A DNA stretch of 40,059 nucleotides from Deltaproteobacteria bacterium (GCA_022340465.1 JAJDNW010000009.1:1-40059); one strand, 5' to 3'; positions 25,371-34,345 are shown, numbered from the stretch's first letter. The notes: generated by a model from the letters alone, not told the origin. Translations and numbers: made by a program.

Positions 25371-26756
25371 TCACACCCCCGTGCGGTTTTTGAAACGCTC
25401 GACGCATTGGATGTCGATATCCAGGACCTCGGCCATGCGGAACTTGGCCTCGATTCCCTTGGCGCACCCCGGCAGCGGCATGATCTTGCCGATCTGAAGA
25501 TCGTCCCGGATCTCCGTCATGATCACCGGATCGGTCAATTCGGCAACGGAAATCTTCAGCTTGTCCGCCACGTACGCTTTGGCGTCCGCGATCCGCATTC
25601 CCCGGGCCATCTGCACGCGGGCCACCAGATCTCCGGCCGCCCGCATTCCGCCCATTCCGGATGCATGCGCATGCGTCAACGCCATCCCCAGGGGGTCGCC
25701 CACGCCAACCTACAACCCGTCCAGGCGGCAGATTTCCACCATGGCCTTGGAGGCGCGCGAAACCACGTCAACCGGTGGGTGGTCGTTGACGGTAACGGCT
25801 CCGACCCCCATCCCCATGTTCACATGCACGGGAATGGCGGCCGCTTCACAGCAGGCTTTCATGAAGGTGGTGGCACGGGCCAGGTTCCACGGGCTGCTCT
25901 CGGAGGTGTTGGTGTTCACCACGGGTCCGAATATGGTCACACCGGCTTTCTCGGCCAGTTTGACCTGTTCGTGGGGGTACAAGCCGGCGAGACGTACGCC
26001 CCCCCACTCCATCTCCCCATGCATACCCAATATGAATTCCCCGGCCATGCCCACTTCGATGCACATGTCGGGAAACTCCTCCTTCAGTATGGCGGCGGCC
26101 TTCAGGCTGGCTTTGAAATCCGCCTCCCCGGCGGCTCCCACCGTGTCCAGATTGATGCCGTCCGCCCCGGAAGCGTACATGGCTCTGGCAGCATAGACAA
26201 TATCCTTGACCGCCTCGTCGACGGTGGCGTCATAAGAGGCCCGGGCCCCTTCTATATCGCCCATGGGCATCAGTTCCGACGGGTTGGGGAAAGGACCGTC
26301 CGGCTGCGTGTAGGTGCCGAGATTGGGCATGGCCCCGTAGAAAAGCGGTATGTGCGTCGACAGCAGGGCCTGTTCCAGGATGGGCTGCTCCATGGTCACG
26401 ATCGGCTTGATGGGTTTGAAACTGTAGTCCACATGACACAGTTCCATGGTGTCGGCCCCCATGATTTTTTCGTAGATCTGCAGCGCCTGGATACGGTCGA
26501 CATTGACGCCCACACGCCTGATTTTCAGCGTCCCGGCGTCGTAAGTGAGGACCACCTCATTGCCCGGTTCCACGCTCACGAAACTGTAAGGCAGGCTGAA
26601 AATCTCGAAAAGGTGATCGATCTCCTCCTTGGAAAGGGTTGGGATGTTGCCCCTTTCGGCAGCGTCCTGAGAACCCGCTTCGAGATCGCCCATGAGCTCG
26701 CCGGCGCTCATGGTCAGGGGCGTACCGTCTCCGTAACGGGTCATAATTTTTTTCAT
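25371..26756 (-). CDS. mtbB: Dimethylamine methyltransferase MtbB2 (pyrrolysine-containing)
   Basis: A 461-residue paralogue of the other MtbB, the same length, with its UAG at the same codon (349; 25710-25712) in LDGL-O-VGVGDP. The MtbB blocks LCHVDYSFKPIKPIV, FYGAMPNLGTYTQPDGPFPNP and FGPVVNTNTSES are intact, and by eye the two C-terminal regions are about two-thirds identical. ATG 26756 is chosen because GGAGGAGG lies 5 nt upstream; the longer frame to 26810 is translated repeat (NPTNATNPINA). It ends in TGA. It sits 86 bp upstream of mtbC. Possibly it differs from MtbB1 in substrate range or affinity. Confidence 0.93.
25710..25712 (-). other. Internal UAG codon read as pyrrolysine in mtbB2
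   Basis: TTG TAG GTT GGC, the same local context and codon number as in mtbB1; protein homology continues through it for 112 codons. Confidence 0.93.
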
Positions 26757-26770
26757 ACCCCCTCCTCCTA

Positions 26771-26866
26771 TTCTTGCGTTTATTGGGTTTGTTGCGTTTG
26801 TTGGGTTCATTGGTTTGTTGGGTTTGTTAAGCTACCCGCTAATCCAACGATGCCAGCTAACCCATG
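26771..26866. repeat. GTTTGTTGGGTTCATTGG intergenic inverted repeat, copy 3
   Basis: Third copy of the 9-nt-periodic repeat, between mtbB2 and the mtgA-like gene. At least six GTTTGTTGG-type units, then ACCCGCTA, then the complementary CTAATCC and GCTAACCCA words. Past it, to 26970, the gap is AT-rich with no gene. Confidence 0.65.
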
Positions 26867-26970
26867 GGTCCCGCTGATAAAGGGAAATCTTAAATCCCAA
26901 TATCGATATTATAGAAAATTTCGAATATCTTTTTATTTTTAAAGGTTATATCATATACCTTGATGTTTTG

Positions 26971-27768
26971 CTATAAGTCTAGCTTATTGGCCCGGTAGGC
27001 CGTCAGGTACTGCATGCAGAAATCATCCCTGCCGGCCAGGGCATTGGCGGCCACGATGTTGCCCATCATCTTCTTGTCCAAAGGATTGATGATCGCCCCG
27101 TCGAGCCCTTTGGCGATGGCCATGCTCATGAAGGTTTGGTTCAAAAAGGGCCGGTTGGGCAGTCCGAAAGATATGTTTGACAGGCCGCAAACCGTGTGGA
27201 TGCCCTTGAAGGTCTCCACGATCTTTTCGATGGCATTCATGAATTCCACGCCGAAGCGGTTGTTGGTGGACACCGGTTGCACCAGGGGGTCCACGTATAT
27301 GTTCTCGACCGGCACGTTGTTCTGCAGCAGGCCGTTTACCAGTTTGTCGGCAATGGCCATGCGGTCGTCGGTGGTTTCCGGCATGCCGTCGTCACTCATG
27401 CACAGGGCCACCACCTTGAGGTCGGTACCGGCGACGATGGGCAACAGGGCGTCGTAACGGTCCTTCTCGAGAGATATGGAATTGATCATGGCAACTCCCT
27501 TGTGCGCGGCCAGTGCGGTTTCTATCGCCTTGGGATCCGGGCTGTCGATGCAGCACGGCCCGTCCACGACTTCCTGCACCGTCGAGACCAGCCATTTCAG
27601 ATATTCGGGCTCCTGCCCCACGAACACACCGGCGTTGACATCGATGTAGTCGGCACCGGCCTCATGCTGGTCAATGGCGATTTTTTGAATGCCGGCGGCA
27701 TCATGAGCCTCGATAGCCGCTTTGATTGCCTTTCTGCTTGCATTGATGAGCTCCCCCACGATTAACAT
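26971..27768 (-). CDS. mtgA: Methyl-corrinoid:tetrahydrofolate methyltransferase (MtgA/AcsE-like)
   Basis: A 265-residue TIM-barrel enzyme of the pterin-binding (dihydropteroate synthase-like) family. GELINASRKAIKAAI at the N-terminus, GADYIDVNAGVF, then IDSPDP, and CGLSNISFGLPNRP are AcsE/MtgA hallmarks. In bacterial methylamine and glycine betaine systems this protein takes the methyl group from the corrinoid protein to tetrahydrofolate, replacing the coenzyme M branch of methanogens. ATG 27768 follows AAAGGAGAGAG; the frame to 27837 is unsupported. It ends in amber TAG (26971-26973). It lies between mttB and mtbB2, so it is very probably the methyl acceptor step of this pathway. Confidence 0.9.
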   Translation of the reverse strand: MLIVGELINASRKAIKAAIEAHDAAGIQKIAIDQHEAGADYIDVNAGVFVGQEPEYLKWLVSTVQEVVDGPCCIDSPDPKAIETALAAHKGVAMINSISLEKDRYDALLPIVAGTDLKVVALCMSDDGMPETTDDRMAIADKLVNGLLQNNVPVENIYVDPLVQPVSTNNRFGVEFMNAIEKIVETFKGIHTVCGLSNISFGLPNRPFLNQTFMSMAIAKGLDGAIINPLDKKMMGNIVAANALAGRDDFCMQYLTAYRANKLDL

Positions 27769-27799
27769 GTCTCTCTCCTTTGTCGTATCGATCCGTGAT

Positions 27800-27930
27800 G
27801 AATTACTTGGAAATAAATTCCAAGTCCCGAATCTCAAATTTCAGATTTCAAATCTCAAATCCCAAACGCTAAACACCAAACACCAGACACTAAAAACCAA
27901 ACACGAAACACGAAATACGAAACACCAATC
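27800..27930. repeat. A-rich degenerate short-repeat tract
   Basis: Non-coding stretch between mttB and the mtgA-like gene made of degenerate AAATCTCAAAT, AAACACCA and CACGAAAT words. A similar tract with complementary arms lies at 35690-35815. It appears to be a common intergenic repeat of this genome; unit lengths are irregular and there are no spacers. Confidence 0.5.
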
Positions 27931-29403
27931 TCACTTCATGACCCCCAGTTCGGCCTCGGTTTCCTCGACGATGGACCGTATGGTTTCCTGAACGCCGTCC
28001 GGCAAGGGGTCGGGCTCGTGATTTTCAAGGATGAATTTAGCCTCAGCCAGTGACCGTTGGTAGATGTCGGTGCTGCCGGCGGCGACCCAGTCCTCGCGCA
28101 TGGTGCGATCGATCATCTTGGGCTGGGACTGGCTGCGCATGTGACGATAGGTGCTTTCGTGGCTGAGAAAATCTTTTCCCACCCCGATTTCCCTGATCAC
28201 ATCAACCGCCAGGGTTTCATCATTCACCGGAACCCCCTGCACCGCATGCTTGATCATGCGGGCAAACTCGTTGTCCATGACAAGCTGTCCGAAATCGATG
28301 GTCATGCCCATTTCGATCATCCCCAGGCCATAGATCAGGTTGGCACCTGCCAACGCCGGCAAAAGGCCCGTGAGTGTGGTTTCGTGACCGGCTTGGGCAT
28401 CACATACCTTGCTGTCGCCCTACCCGCCGGCAACCCAGCTTGGCAGCAGGTAGTAGGTGGCCATCTGAGCCACGGCGGCGTTGATGACCGCGCACTCCGG
28501 GCTTCCCACGGTGGCGGCCGCCAACCGCAGGTCCATGGCGGTGGTGGAGCTGCCGTAAATCACCTTGGCGCCTTTGCTGGTCAGCTGGCTCAACACGACG
28601 CCCCCCAACACCTCGGCATTGTGGTCCACCAGCGTTCCGGCCAGGGTCACCGGTGAAGACCCTCCGGCCATGGCCATGGAAAGAACGTTGACCGCCATGC
28701 CCGAACGGGCGCCCTCCATGATGATCTCACACGTCTCCGGGACCAGCTTCAGCGGACTCACCGGGCAGGTAATAAAAGAAACGATCGGTCTTTCGAGCAG
28801 GTTGTCCATGCCGCCGGCGATAGCCGCCGCCATGTCGGTTATTTTACGCATGAGATAGGCGTTTCCGGGCCCCATGAATCCATGCTTGGAGGTGTTGGGC
28901 AACCAGGCCTCGGCGTTGTGCAACTGTACGGTTTCCATGGGGACATCCGAGGCGCCTACGGCACGTTCGTACACATCCACGTCGCTCAGGTAGTCGCATA
29001 TTTTGGCTGAATTGGCCACGTCCGCCTTGGTTGTCTCGCGGTGCTCCCCGGTGTAGGGATCGATAATGAACACCCCCTCGCCGAAGTTCGTGAATCCGAC
29101 CCGGTTGCCTTCCATGATGAAATCGTTCTTGGGGTTGCGTCCGGCGAGAAACAGTTTCGAGGGCGCGGATCGGATGGCATCTTCCACGATGAAGGGCGGG
29201 ATCTTCACGATTCTCTTTTGTTTGTCCACCCTGGCGCCGGATCCGTGGAAAATCTCCAGGGCCTCGTCGTTGTCGATCAGAAGTCCGGTTTGTTCCAGCA
29301 CTTCAAGGGTGGCAAAATGAATGTCGTCCAATTCCTCCCGGGTAAAAACATTGAGGCTCAGTCCACCGCTTTGCCTTTTCCCGGCGTGCAGATTTCTTCT
29401 CAC
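27931..29403 (-). CDS. mttB: Trimethylamine methyltransferase MttB (pyrrolysine-containing)
   Basis: A 490-residue trimethylamine:corrinoid methyltransferase, close to the usual ~495. The in-frame UAG is codon 328 (28420-28422), in PSWVAGG-O-GDSKV, where methanogen MttB has pyrrolysine; [25 protein letters not shown] follows on as in the family and the C-terminal 162 residues are intact. [11 protein letters not shown] and [10 protein letters not shown] are typical of the first part. Start is GTG 29403, overlapping the stop of the preceding mttB-like gene (GTGA), with GGAGGTG 5 nt upstream. It ends in TGA. It should produce dimethylamine for the MtbB enzymes. Confidence 0.94.
28420..28422 (-). 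other. Internal UAG codon read as pyrrolysine in mttB
   Basis: GGC GGG TAG GGC GAC in frame at the conserved MttB pyrrolysine position. Treating it as a stop would leave a 327-residue and a 143-residue fragment that together make one full-length MttB. Confidence 0.93.
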
Positions 29404-30836
29404 TGGTTCACCTCCATTTCTGCGATGATGGATTTCATCCTTGCAGCCGCCCCGTCGGGCAGCGGCAAGGGTCGATGGGTTTCCAGGATCTCTCTTGCCT
29501 TTTCATAGGCCCTTTCCGTCACGCTGCGGCCGCCGGCGTTCTCCTCCCAGGCGTCACGGCTGGAGCGGTCGAACAGGCCGCCTGCGGACATACCGCGCAT
29601 GTGCCGCATGGTATGCGCATGTGTCAAAAACTCGCCGGCCGGGCCGACGTCTGTGATCACATCCAGGGCCAGCGCTTCCGGGGAGACGTCCAGGCCTCTC
29701 GCCGCCAGGTCGAGCTTTTTGATGTACTCCGCATCCATGACAAGCTTCGCATAGTCGAAGGTCAGCCCATACTCGATGCCTCCACAGCTGAAAAGAATGT
29801 TGGCTCCGGACAGTCTTGCCAGGGAGGTGTTGAGGACAAATTCATAGGCGGCTTGGGCATCGGGGATTTTGCTGCCCGTAATACCGGCGCCGCACCAGCT
29901 GGGAACGTCGTAGTACTGCGCCAGCCTTGCCGTGGCAGCGGTCAGCAGGCCGTTTTCCGGGGCGCCCATGGCGGGATTTCCGGTTTTCAAATCCATGATG
30001 GTGGCACAGCTGCCGTATATGAAGGGCGTGTGTTTCCGGACGAGTTGGGCAAGCGTCAGCGCACTTAAGAGCTCCGCGTTCTGTACGGCCAGGGTTCCCG
30101 CCAGGGTGGTCGGAGCCGTGATGCCGCTCAGCGGCATGGTTACACAACAGAGCCCGACCCCGCAGCGGGCCGCCTCGATGATGACCTCACAACACTGCTT
30201 CACCAGGGTCAGCGGGCTGGTGGGGCAGACCACGCACGTAACGCAGGGGCGTTTTTGGAAGGCGGCCATGCCACCGGAGCAGGCCGCTGCCATTTCTACG
30301 ATTTTTCTGGTGTTTTCTGCACTGAAAAAGCCGTGCAGGACATGCTTTCCCGTATTGGTGACCATGGCTTCATAGTTGTGCAGCGACTGGGTGTGGGCGG
30401 GTTTTTCATGCGACCCCATGCATTTTTCTACGATGGCGATCTCATCCAGGGCATCGGCCACCCGGGTGGCCTGCCCGAGATCCTTTTTTGTGCAGGCCCT
30501 GAGCGTCAGTGTATAAGGGTCGATAATCCTGACGTTCTCTCCGAAGAGGGTGAAACACGAAAACCCCTTCTCCAGGACGACGTCATGCCCGGGGTCTCTG
30601 CCGTACAGGGTGATCTTTCCCGGTGCCAGGCGTACGCACTCCTCCATAAGATGCGCCGGGATCTTCACCCTGAATCCATCGCCGTCCTTTTCCGTATGGG
30701 CACCGTACCCCTGATAGATCTCGGCCGCCTCTTGCGACGCCACCCTGACGCCGGTTTTCTCCAGAATCGCTACGGTGGCCTCGTGAATCAGATCGATATC
30801 CGCGTCCGCAAACCCGCTTAAACTTAAATTGGCCAT
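29400..30836 (-). CDS. MttB-superfamily methyltransferase without pyrrolysine
   Basis: A 478-residue member of the MttB superfamily, continuous with no internal UAG. At the pyrrolysine position it has Ile319 (PSWCGAG-I-TGSKI), so it belongs with non-Pyl members such as MtgB, which demethylate quaternary amines (glycine betaine, carnitine, proline betaine). Its substrate is not determined. ATG 30836 (MANLSLSGF) is chosen: the longer frame to 31124 runs through the sigma-54 promoter and has no family similarity. It is the first gene of the operon and overlaps mttB by 4 nt (GTGA). It could feed trimethylamine-like substrates in, or share MtbC. Confidence 0.9.
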   Translation of the reverse strand: MANLSLSGFADADIDLIHEATVAILEKTGVRVASQEAAEIYQGYGAHTEKDGDGFRVKIPAHLMEECVRLAPGKITLYGRDPGHDVVLEKGFSCFTLFGENVRIIDPYTLTLRACTKKDLGQATRVADALDEIAIVEKCMGSHEKPAHTQSLHNYEAMVTNTGKHVLHGFFSAENTRKIVEMAAACSGGMAAFQKRPCVTCVVCPTSPLTLVKQCCEVIIEAARCGVGLCCVTMPLSGITAPTTLAGTLAVQNAELLSALTLAQLVRKHTPFIYGSCATIMDLKTGNPAMGAPENGLLTAATARLAQYYDVPSWCGAGITGSKIPDAQAAYEFVLNTSLARLSGANILFSCGGIEYGLTFDYAKLVMDAEYIKKLDLAARGLDVSPEALALDVITDVGPAGEFLTHAHTMRHMRGMSAGGLFDRSSRDAWEENAGGRSVTERAYEKAREILETHRPLPLPDGAAARMKSIIAEMEVNQ

Positions 30837-30902
30837 GGCGCCCCTTTCGCCGTTCCAACGGTGTATATCATCGCATGAGACATGTAATTTCGATAATTTT
30901 TC

Positions 30903-30918
30903 TGCAAAAGTCGAGCCA
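30903..30918 (-). promoter_or_regulatory. Sigma-54 (-24/-12) promoter of the mttB-mtb-pyl operon
   Basis: On the minus strand TGGCTCG-N4-TTGCA matches the RpoN consensus TGGCACG-N4-TTGCW at all but one constrained position, with correct GG-N10-GC spacing. Transcription would start near 30892, about 55 nt before the ATG at 30836. A sigma-54 activator gene lies 290 bp upstream, which supports the call. Confidence 0.75.
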
Positions 30919-31205
30919 CAGCCGCCTGCATATTTTTTTTGTATGATTTCAATTGGATATGTCATCCATTCATGCAAGGGCGCCTCGCTTCGATTCAAAA
31001 GTGGATCACATCCGGCGCACAGGAACCGGCCGGTCGGCACGATGTTGATACCGGTCCGCTTGCTATAGTGTTTATAAGAATAACGTTCCGTATGCCCTAA
31101 GCGGGTGGCGGATTTATTTTTCAAAGAATCATATTAAACCAAGGCATACCCTGTGACCGCCGGATTGTTGATGAAACGCTGAAGCCCGTCTGATTCAATA
31201 ATGAA
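30919..31205. promoter_or_regulatory. Candidate upstream activator region
   Basis: The 287 bp between the sigma-54 promoter and the activator gene hold no gene. Inverted repeats that could bind the activator are GTATGCC (31090-31096) with GGCATAC (31143-31149), and the palindrome ACCGGCCGGT near 31023-31032 followed by another ACCGGT about 20 bp on. Their distance (100-250 bp) suits enhancer sites. Which one is used cannot be told. Confidence 0.4.
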
Positions 31206-32957
31206 TCACTGCATGGACAAACCGTGCTTTTTCAGTTTCCTGACAACGCTGGGCTGGCTGATTCCCAGATACCTGGCCATTTCCCGGGTCGAGCGGCAGT
31301 GGGCCAAGGCGTTTTTCAGCACCTTCATCTCCACATGGTCCAACTTTTCCACAAGATAGCAGCGGTCGTCGTCCCCCTCGGCATCGGTCACAGGCTCCGG
31401 TCGGTACTGCAAATCCAAACCCTGGAAAACGATGTCGTCGATCCGTCGGCCGTCCCCCATCACCACCGCTTTCTTAATCAGATTCTTCAACTCCCGCACA
31501 TTACCCGGAAAGTCGTACAGTTCCAGCTTTTCAATGGCCCGGTAGGAAAGCCGTTTGTCCTGCTTAAAGGTCCGGTTGTACCTGTCCAGAAAGGCATTGG
31601 CCAGTTCGAAAATATCTTCCGGGCGCTCCCTGAGGGCCGGTATACGGATGTTGAAGGTATTGAGACGGTAGTACAGGTCTTTACGGAACGCCTCCCCGGC
31701 AACCAGGCTTTCCAGATTCTGATTCGTGGCGGCAATCACGATACAATCTATTTTGATCGGTTCGAGCCCCCCTAAATGCATGATCTCCAGATCTTCAAGA
31801 CACTTCAGCAGTTTGGCCTGCATGGAAAAAGGAAGGTCGCCGATTTCATCCAGCATCAGCGTCCCTCCCTGGGCCAGCTCGAACAGGCCGATTTTGCCCT
31901 TTTGATGGGCCCCGGTGAAAGCGCCCCTCTCATAACCGAACAACTCGGCTTCCAGCAGATTTTCCGGCAGGGCGGCGCAGTTTATCTGGATAAAAGGCTT
32001 GCCGGCTCTGGGGCTGTTCTGGTGAATGAACTTGGCCAGGAGCCCCTTTCCCGTTCCGGATTCTCCCTGGATGAGGATATTGGACACCTCCATAGGGGCA
32101 AGTTTCAGGGCGGTCTTCAGCACCTGCTGCATGGCCTGGCTCTCCGCTATGATTTCACCGTGCTTGAGTTCCAGCACGCTCAGCTCCGCGAGTTCCTGCC
32201 GGTAGCGGTTGGACACCCGCCGGGTTTCGTCCAACTGCTCCAGAAGTTCGTTGAGGCGGGTCATGTCTCTTTCGTTGACCACGACCAGGGAAATCTCCCC
32301 ATTCTCGTCGAAGGCCGGTGTCCCCGTGGCCAGAACGTATTTCTGCGTGCGGTGAACATATTGAAGCAGGTTCACCTGCCGTTTGCTTGACAGCACCATG
32401 GGTGTCACCGCCTTGTCCATGTACCCGTTTTCCACGAGGTATTCGATATTTCTGCCAATGACATCTTCGGCGGCGATGCCGATATACCGCTCGGCCGCCT
32501 GGTTGACGTCGATGACCGTTCCGGCATTGTCTAAAACCCAGATGCCATCGGAAGATGCATTGAATACGGTCTCGAACTGCTCGTTGAGGCGTTTGTAGGA
32601 CTCCAGCTGCAGGGCGGCCTGTTTCTGTTGAAACGCATTCGTATCCTTGATGCAACAAACGGCGCCTAACACCCTGTTGTTTTCACGTATGGGAGTAACG
32701 TCCAGGATAAGCGCTTTCCCTTCGTTTTGGATGTGCTGTCCCAACTGGGGATCGCCGGTCGCAAGACACGTTGCCACCGGTTGGGCCATCTTGGGACAGG
32801 AAGCGGAAATGGGTTCGCCGAGTGTCACGGAAACATCGACGCACAAAATCGCGGAGGCCTGTTCATTGCAGAAAATGAGCCGACCGTCACCGTCCGTGGA
32901 CAGGATGCCCGTACTGGCGGCATCGACGACCTTTTTCAACGCGATTTCTTTCATCAT
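31206..32957 (-). CDS. Sigma-54-dependent transcriptional activator (PAS-PAS-AAA+-HTH)
   Basis: A 583-residue enhancer-binding protein. Residues ~5-105 and ~125-235 are PAS-type sensory domains, the second the clearer. The AAA+ domain (~270-495) has Walker A GESGTGKG (298-305), GAFTGA (345-350), which contacts sigma-54, and the Walker B region LMLDEIGDLP. The C-terminus (TREMARYLGISQPSVVRKL) is a helix-turn-helix of the TyrR/Fis kind. It has no receiver domain, so it senses a ligand or redox state itself. It sits immediately upstream of the sigma-54 promoter on the same strand and is the obvious regulator of the methylamine/Pyl operon. Start ATG 32957 (or 32954). Signal: unknown, perhaps a methylamine. 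Confidence 0.9.
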   Translation of the reverse strand: MMKEIALKKVVDAASTGILSTDGDGRLIFCNEQASAILCVDVSVTLGEPISASCPKMAQPVATCLATGDPQLGQHIQNEGKALILDVTPIRENNRVLGAVCCIKDTNAFQQKQAALQLESYKRLNEQFETVFNASSDGIWVLDNAGTVIDVNQAAERYIGIAAEDVIGRNIEYLVENGYMDKAVTPMVLSSKRQVNLLQYVHRTQKYVLATGTPAFDENGEISLVVVNERDMTRLNELLEQLDETRRVSNRYRQELAELSVLELKHGEIIAESQAMQQVLKTALKLAPMEVSNILIQGESGTGKGLLAKFIHQNSPRAGKPFIQINCAALPENLLEAELFGYERGAFTGAHQKGKIGLFELAQGGTLMLDEIGDLPFSMQAKLLKCLEDLEIMHLGGLEPIKIDCIVIAATNQNLESLVAGEAFRKDLYYRLNTFNIRIPALRERPEDIFELANAFLDRYNRTFKQDKRLSYRAIEKLELYDFPGNVRELKNLIKKAVVMGDGRRIDDIVFQGLDLQYRPEPVTDAEGDDDRCYLVEKLDHVEMKVLKNALAHCRSTREMARYLGISQPSVVRKLKKHGLSMQ

Positions 32958-33082
32958 GGCTATTTCTAACCGAACCGGATAGCAGGCACTGAAAATGATT
33001 TGCCTTTTTAATTATAATGACTTACGTATTCCAAACGATATGCAATTCCCCTGAAAAAATAAAGAAAAAAAACGGGAGGGCC

Positions 33083-34345
33083 ATGAAAAACGCCGGCAAT
33101 GCACGCTTCGCCTTTACCCTTTTGTTTCTGCTGTACATGTTCGACTACATCGACAGAATGGTAATCGTTTCGCTTTTCCCTTTCCTGAAGGAGGCCTGGC
33201 ATATTTCCGACACCCAGTGCGGGCTGCTTGTATCGGCTGTCTACTGGTCCATACTCCTTTTTTCCTTCCCCGTTTCCATCCTCATCGACCGGTGGAGCCG
33301 CAAAAAGACCATCGGCCTGATGGCGATTTTTTGGAGTATCGCCACCCTTCTCTGCGTCTTTACCAGAAACTTCAGACAGCTGTTCACCGCCCGTATTGCC
33401 ATCGGTACCGGTGAGGCCGGCTATGCACCGGGTGGCGCCGCCCTGATTTCCGCCCTCTACCCCAGCCGAAAGAGGGCCAGGATGCTGGGAATATGGAATG
33501 CCGCCATACCGCTGGGAAGCGCTATCGGTATCGCCGCAGGCGGCATCATCGCCGAAAAGCTGGGATGGCGCCATGCCTTCGGCATCGTGGCCCTTCCCGG
33601 CCTGATCCTGGCCCTGCTTTTTTTTCGGGTCAGGGATTACAAGACCGTCCGCCTGAACCCTCCAGGGAGCGGGGACCCCGATGCCCGTTCAGGTCGTACC
33701 AGCGTTGCGTCCTTCACCATCCGGACCTTTCTCAAACCGTCCCTGGTCTTCAACAATCTGGCATTTGCCGCCAATGTATTCGTCACCACCGCCCTGATGA
33801 GCTGGCTGCCCACCTATTTCCACCGTCTCGAAGGCATTCCCATGAGCCACGCCGGGCCCAAAAGCGGGCTGGTGATGTTCATGGCGATCATCGGGGCACC
33901 TTTGGGAGGCTATCTGGCAGACCGGTGGACAGAGCGATTCCAGCGGGGCAGAATGCTTTTTCCGGCGCTTTCTTCGATCGTTTCGGCGCTCATCCTTACG
34001 ATCGCCTTTAGCGGTCTTGCCGGAAATTCGCAGTACGTCGTCCTTTTGCTGTCCGGTGTCACCCTGATCATGTTCGTCCCTTCGGGTGTGGCCGTGACCC
34101 AGGATGTCGTCCACCCGGGATTGCGGGCCATCTCCCTGAGCATCAACATCGTTATCCAGCACACGCTGGGCAGTCCCCTGGGCCCGTTGTTCGTCGGCGC
34201 CATGTCCGACGGTTACAGCCTCGAAACGGCGTTCAAATTTCTGCCGCTTTTCGCACTGGCCGCCGGGCTGCTCTTTCTGGCGGGCTCCTTTTTTTACAGC
34301 CGCGACCTTTCAACCATTGCAAGCGTAGAGATTGAAATGGAATAA
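33083..34345 (+). CDS. MFS transporter
   Basis: A 420-residue major facilitator permease with about 12 membrane segments. FDYIDRMVIVSLFPFLKE in helix 1, DRWSRKKTIGLMA in the loop 2-3 signature, and GTGEAGYAPGGAALI in helix 4 are typical of the anion/organophosphate:cation or sugar-acid MFS groups. ATG 33083 follows GGGAGGG; the frame to 33017 has no ribosome binding site. It is divergent from the sigma-54 activator (125 bp apart). Substrate unknown; uptake of a C1 precursor for the neighbouring cluster is possible but unproved. Confidence 0.85.
   Translation: MKNAGNARFAFTLLFLLYMFDYIDRMVIVSLFPFLKEAWHISDTQCGLLVSAVYWSILLFSFPVSILIDRWSRKKTIGLMAIFWSIATLLCVFTRNFRQLFTARIAIGTGEAGYAPGGAALISALYPSRKRARMLGIWNAAIPLGSAIGIAAGGIIAEKLGWRHAFGIVALPGLILALLFFRVRDYKTVRLNPPGSGDPDARSGRTSVASFTIRTFLKPSLVFNNLAFAANVFVTTALMSWLPTYFHRLEGIPMSHAGPKSGLVMFMAIIGAPLGGYLADRWTERFQRGRMLFPALSSIVSALILTIAFSGLAGNSQYVVLLLSGVTLIMFVPSGVAVTQDVVHPGLRAISLSINIVIQHTLGSPLGPLFVGAMSDGYSLETAFKFLPLFALAAGLLFLAGSFFYSRDLSTIASVEIEME

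Noticed and set aside
22741-26942. Long plus-strand frames (over 500 codons) opposite both mtbB genes.
   Set aside because: They are antisense to well-recognised MtbB and start or end inside repeats and the tRNA gene.
27800-27930. A CRISPR array in the A-rich repeat tract.
   Set aside because: The units are short and irregular, with no constant repeat or unique spacers, and no cas genes are near.
22906-28422. Reading the mtbB and mttB frames as split or broken pseudogenes.
   Set aside because: All three breaks are UAG at the known pyrrolysine position, both halves are intact, and a full pyl gene set with a CUA tRNA is next to them.
30837-31124. A longer N-terminus for the MttB-like protein starting at 31124.
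   Set aside because: The extension crosses the sigma-54 promoter and has no family similarity; the length from 30836 fits the family.
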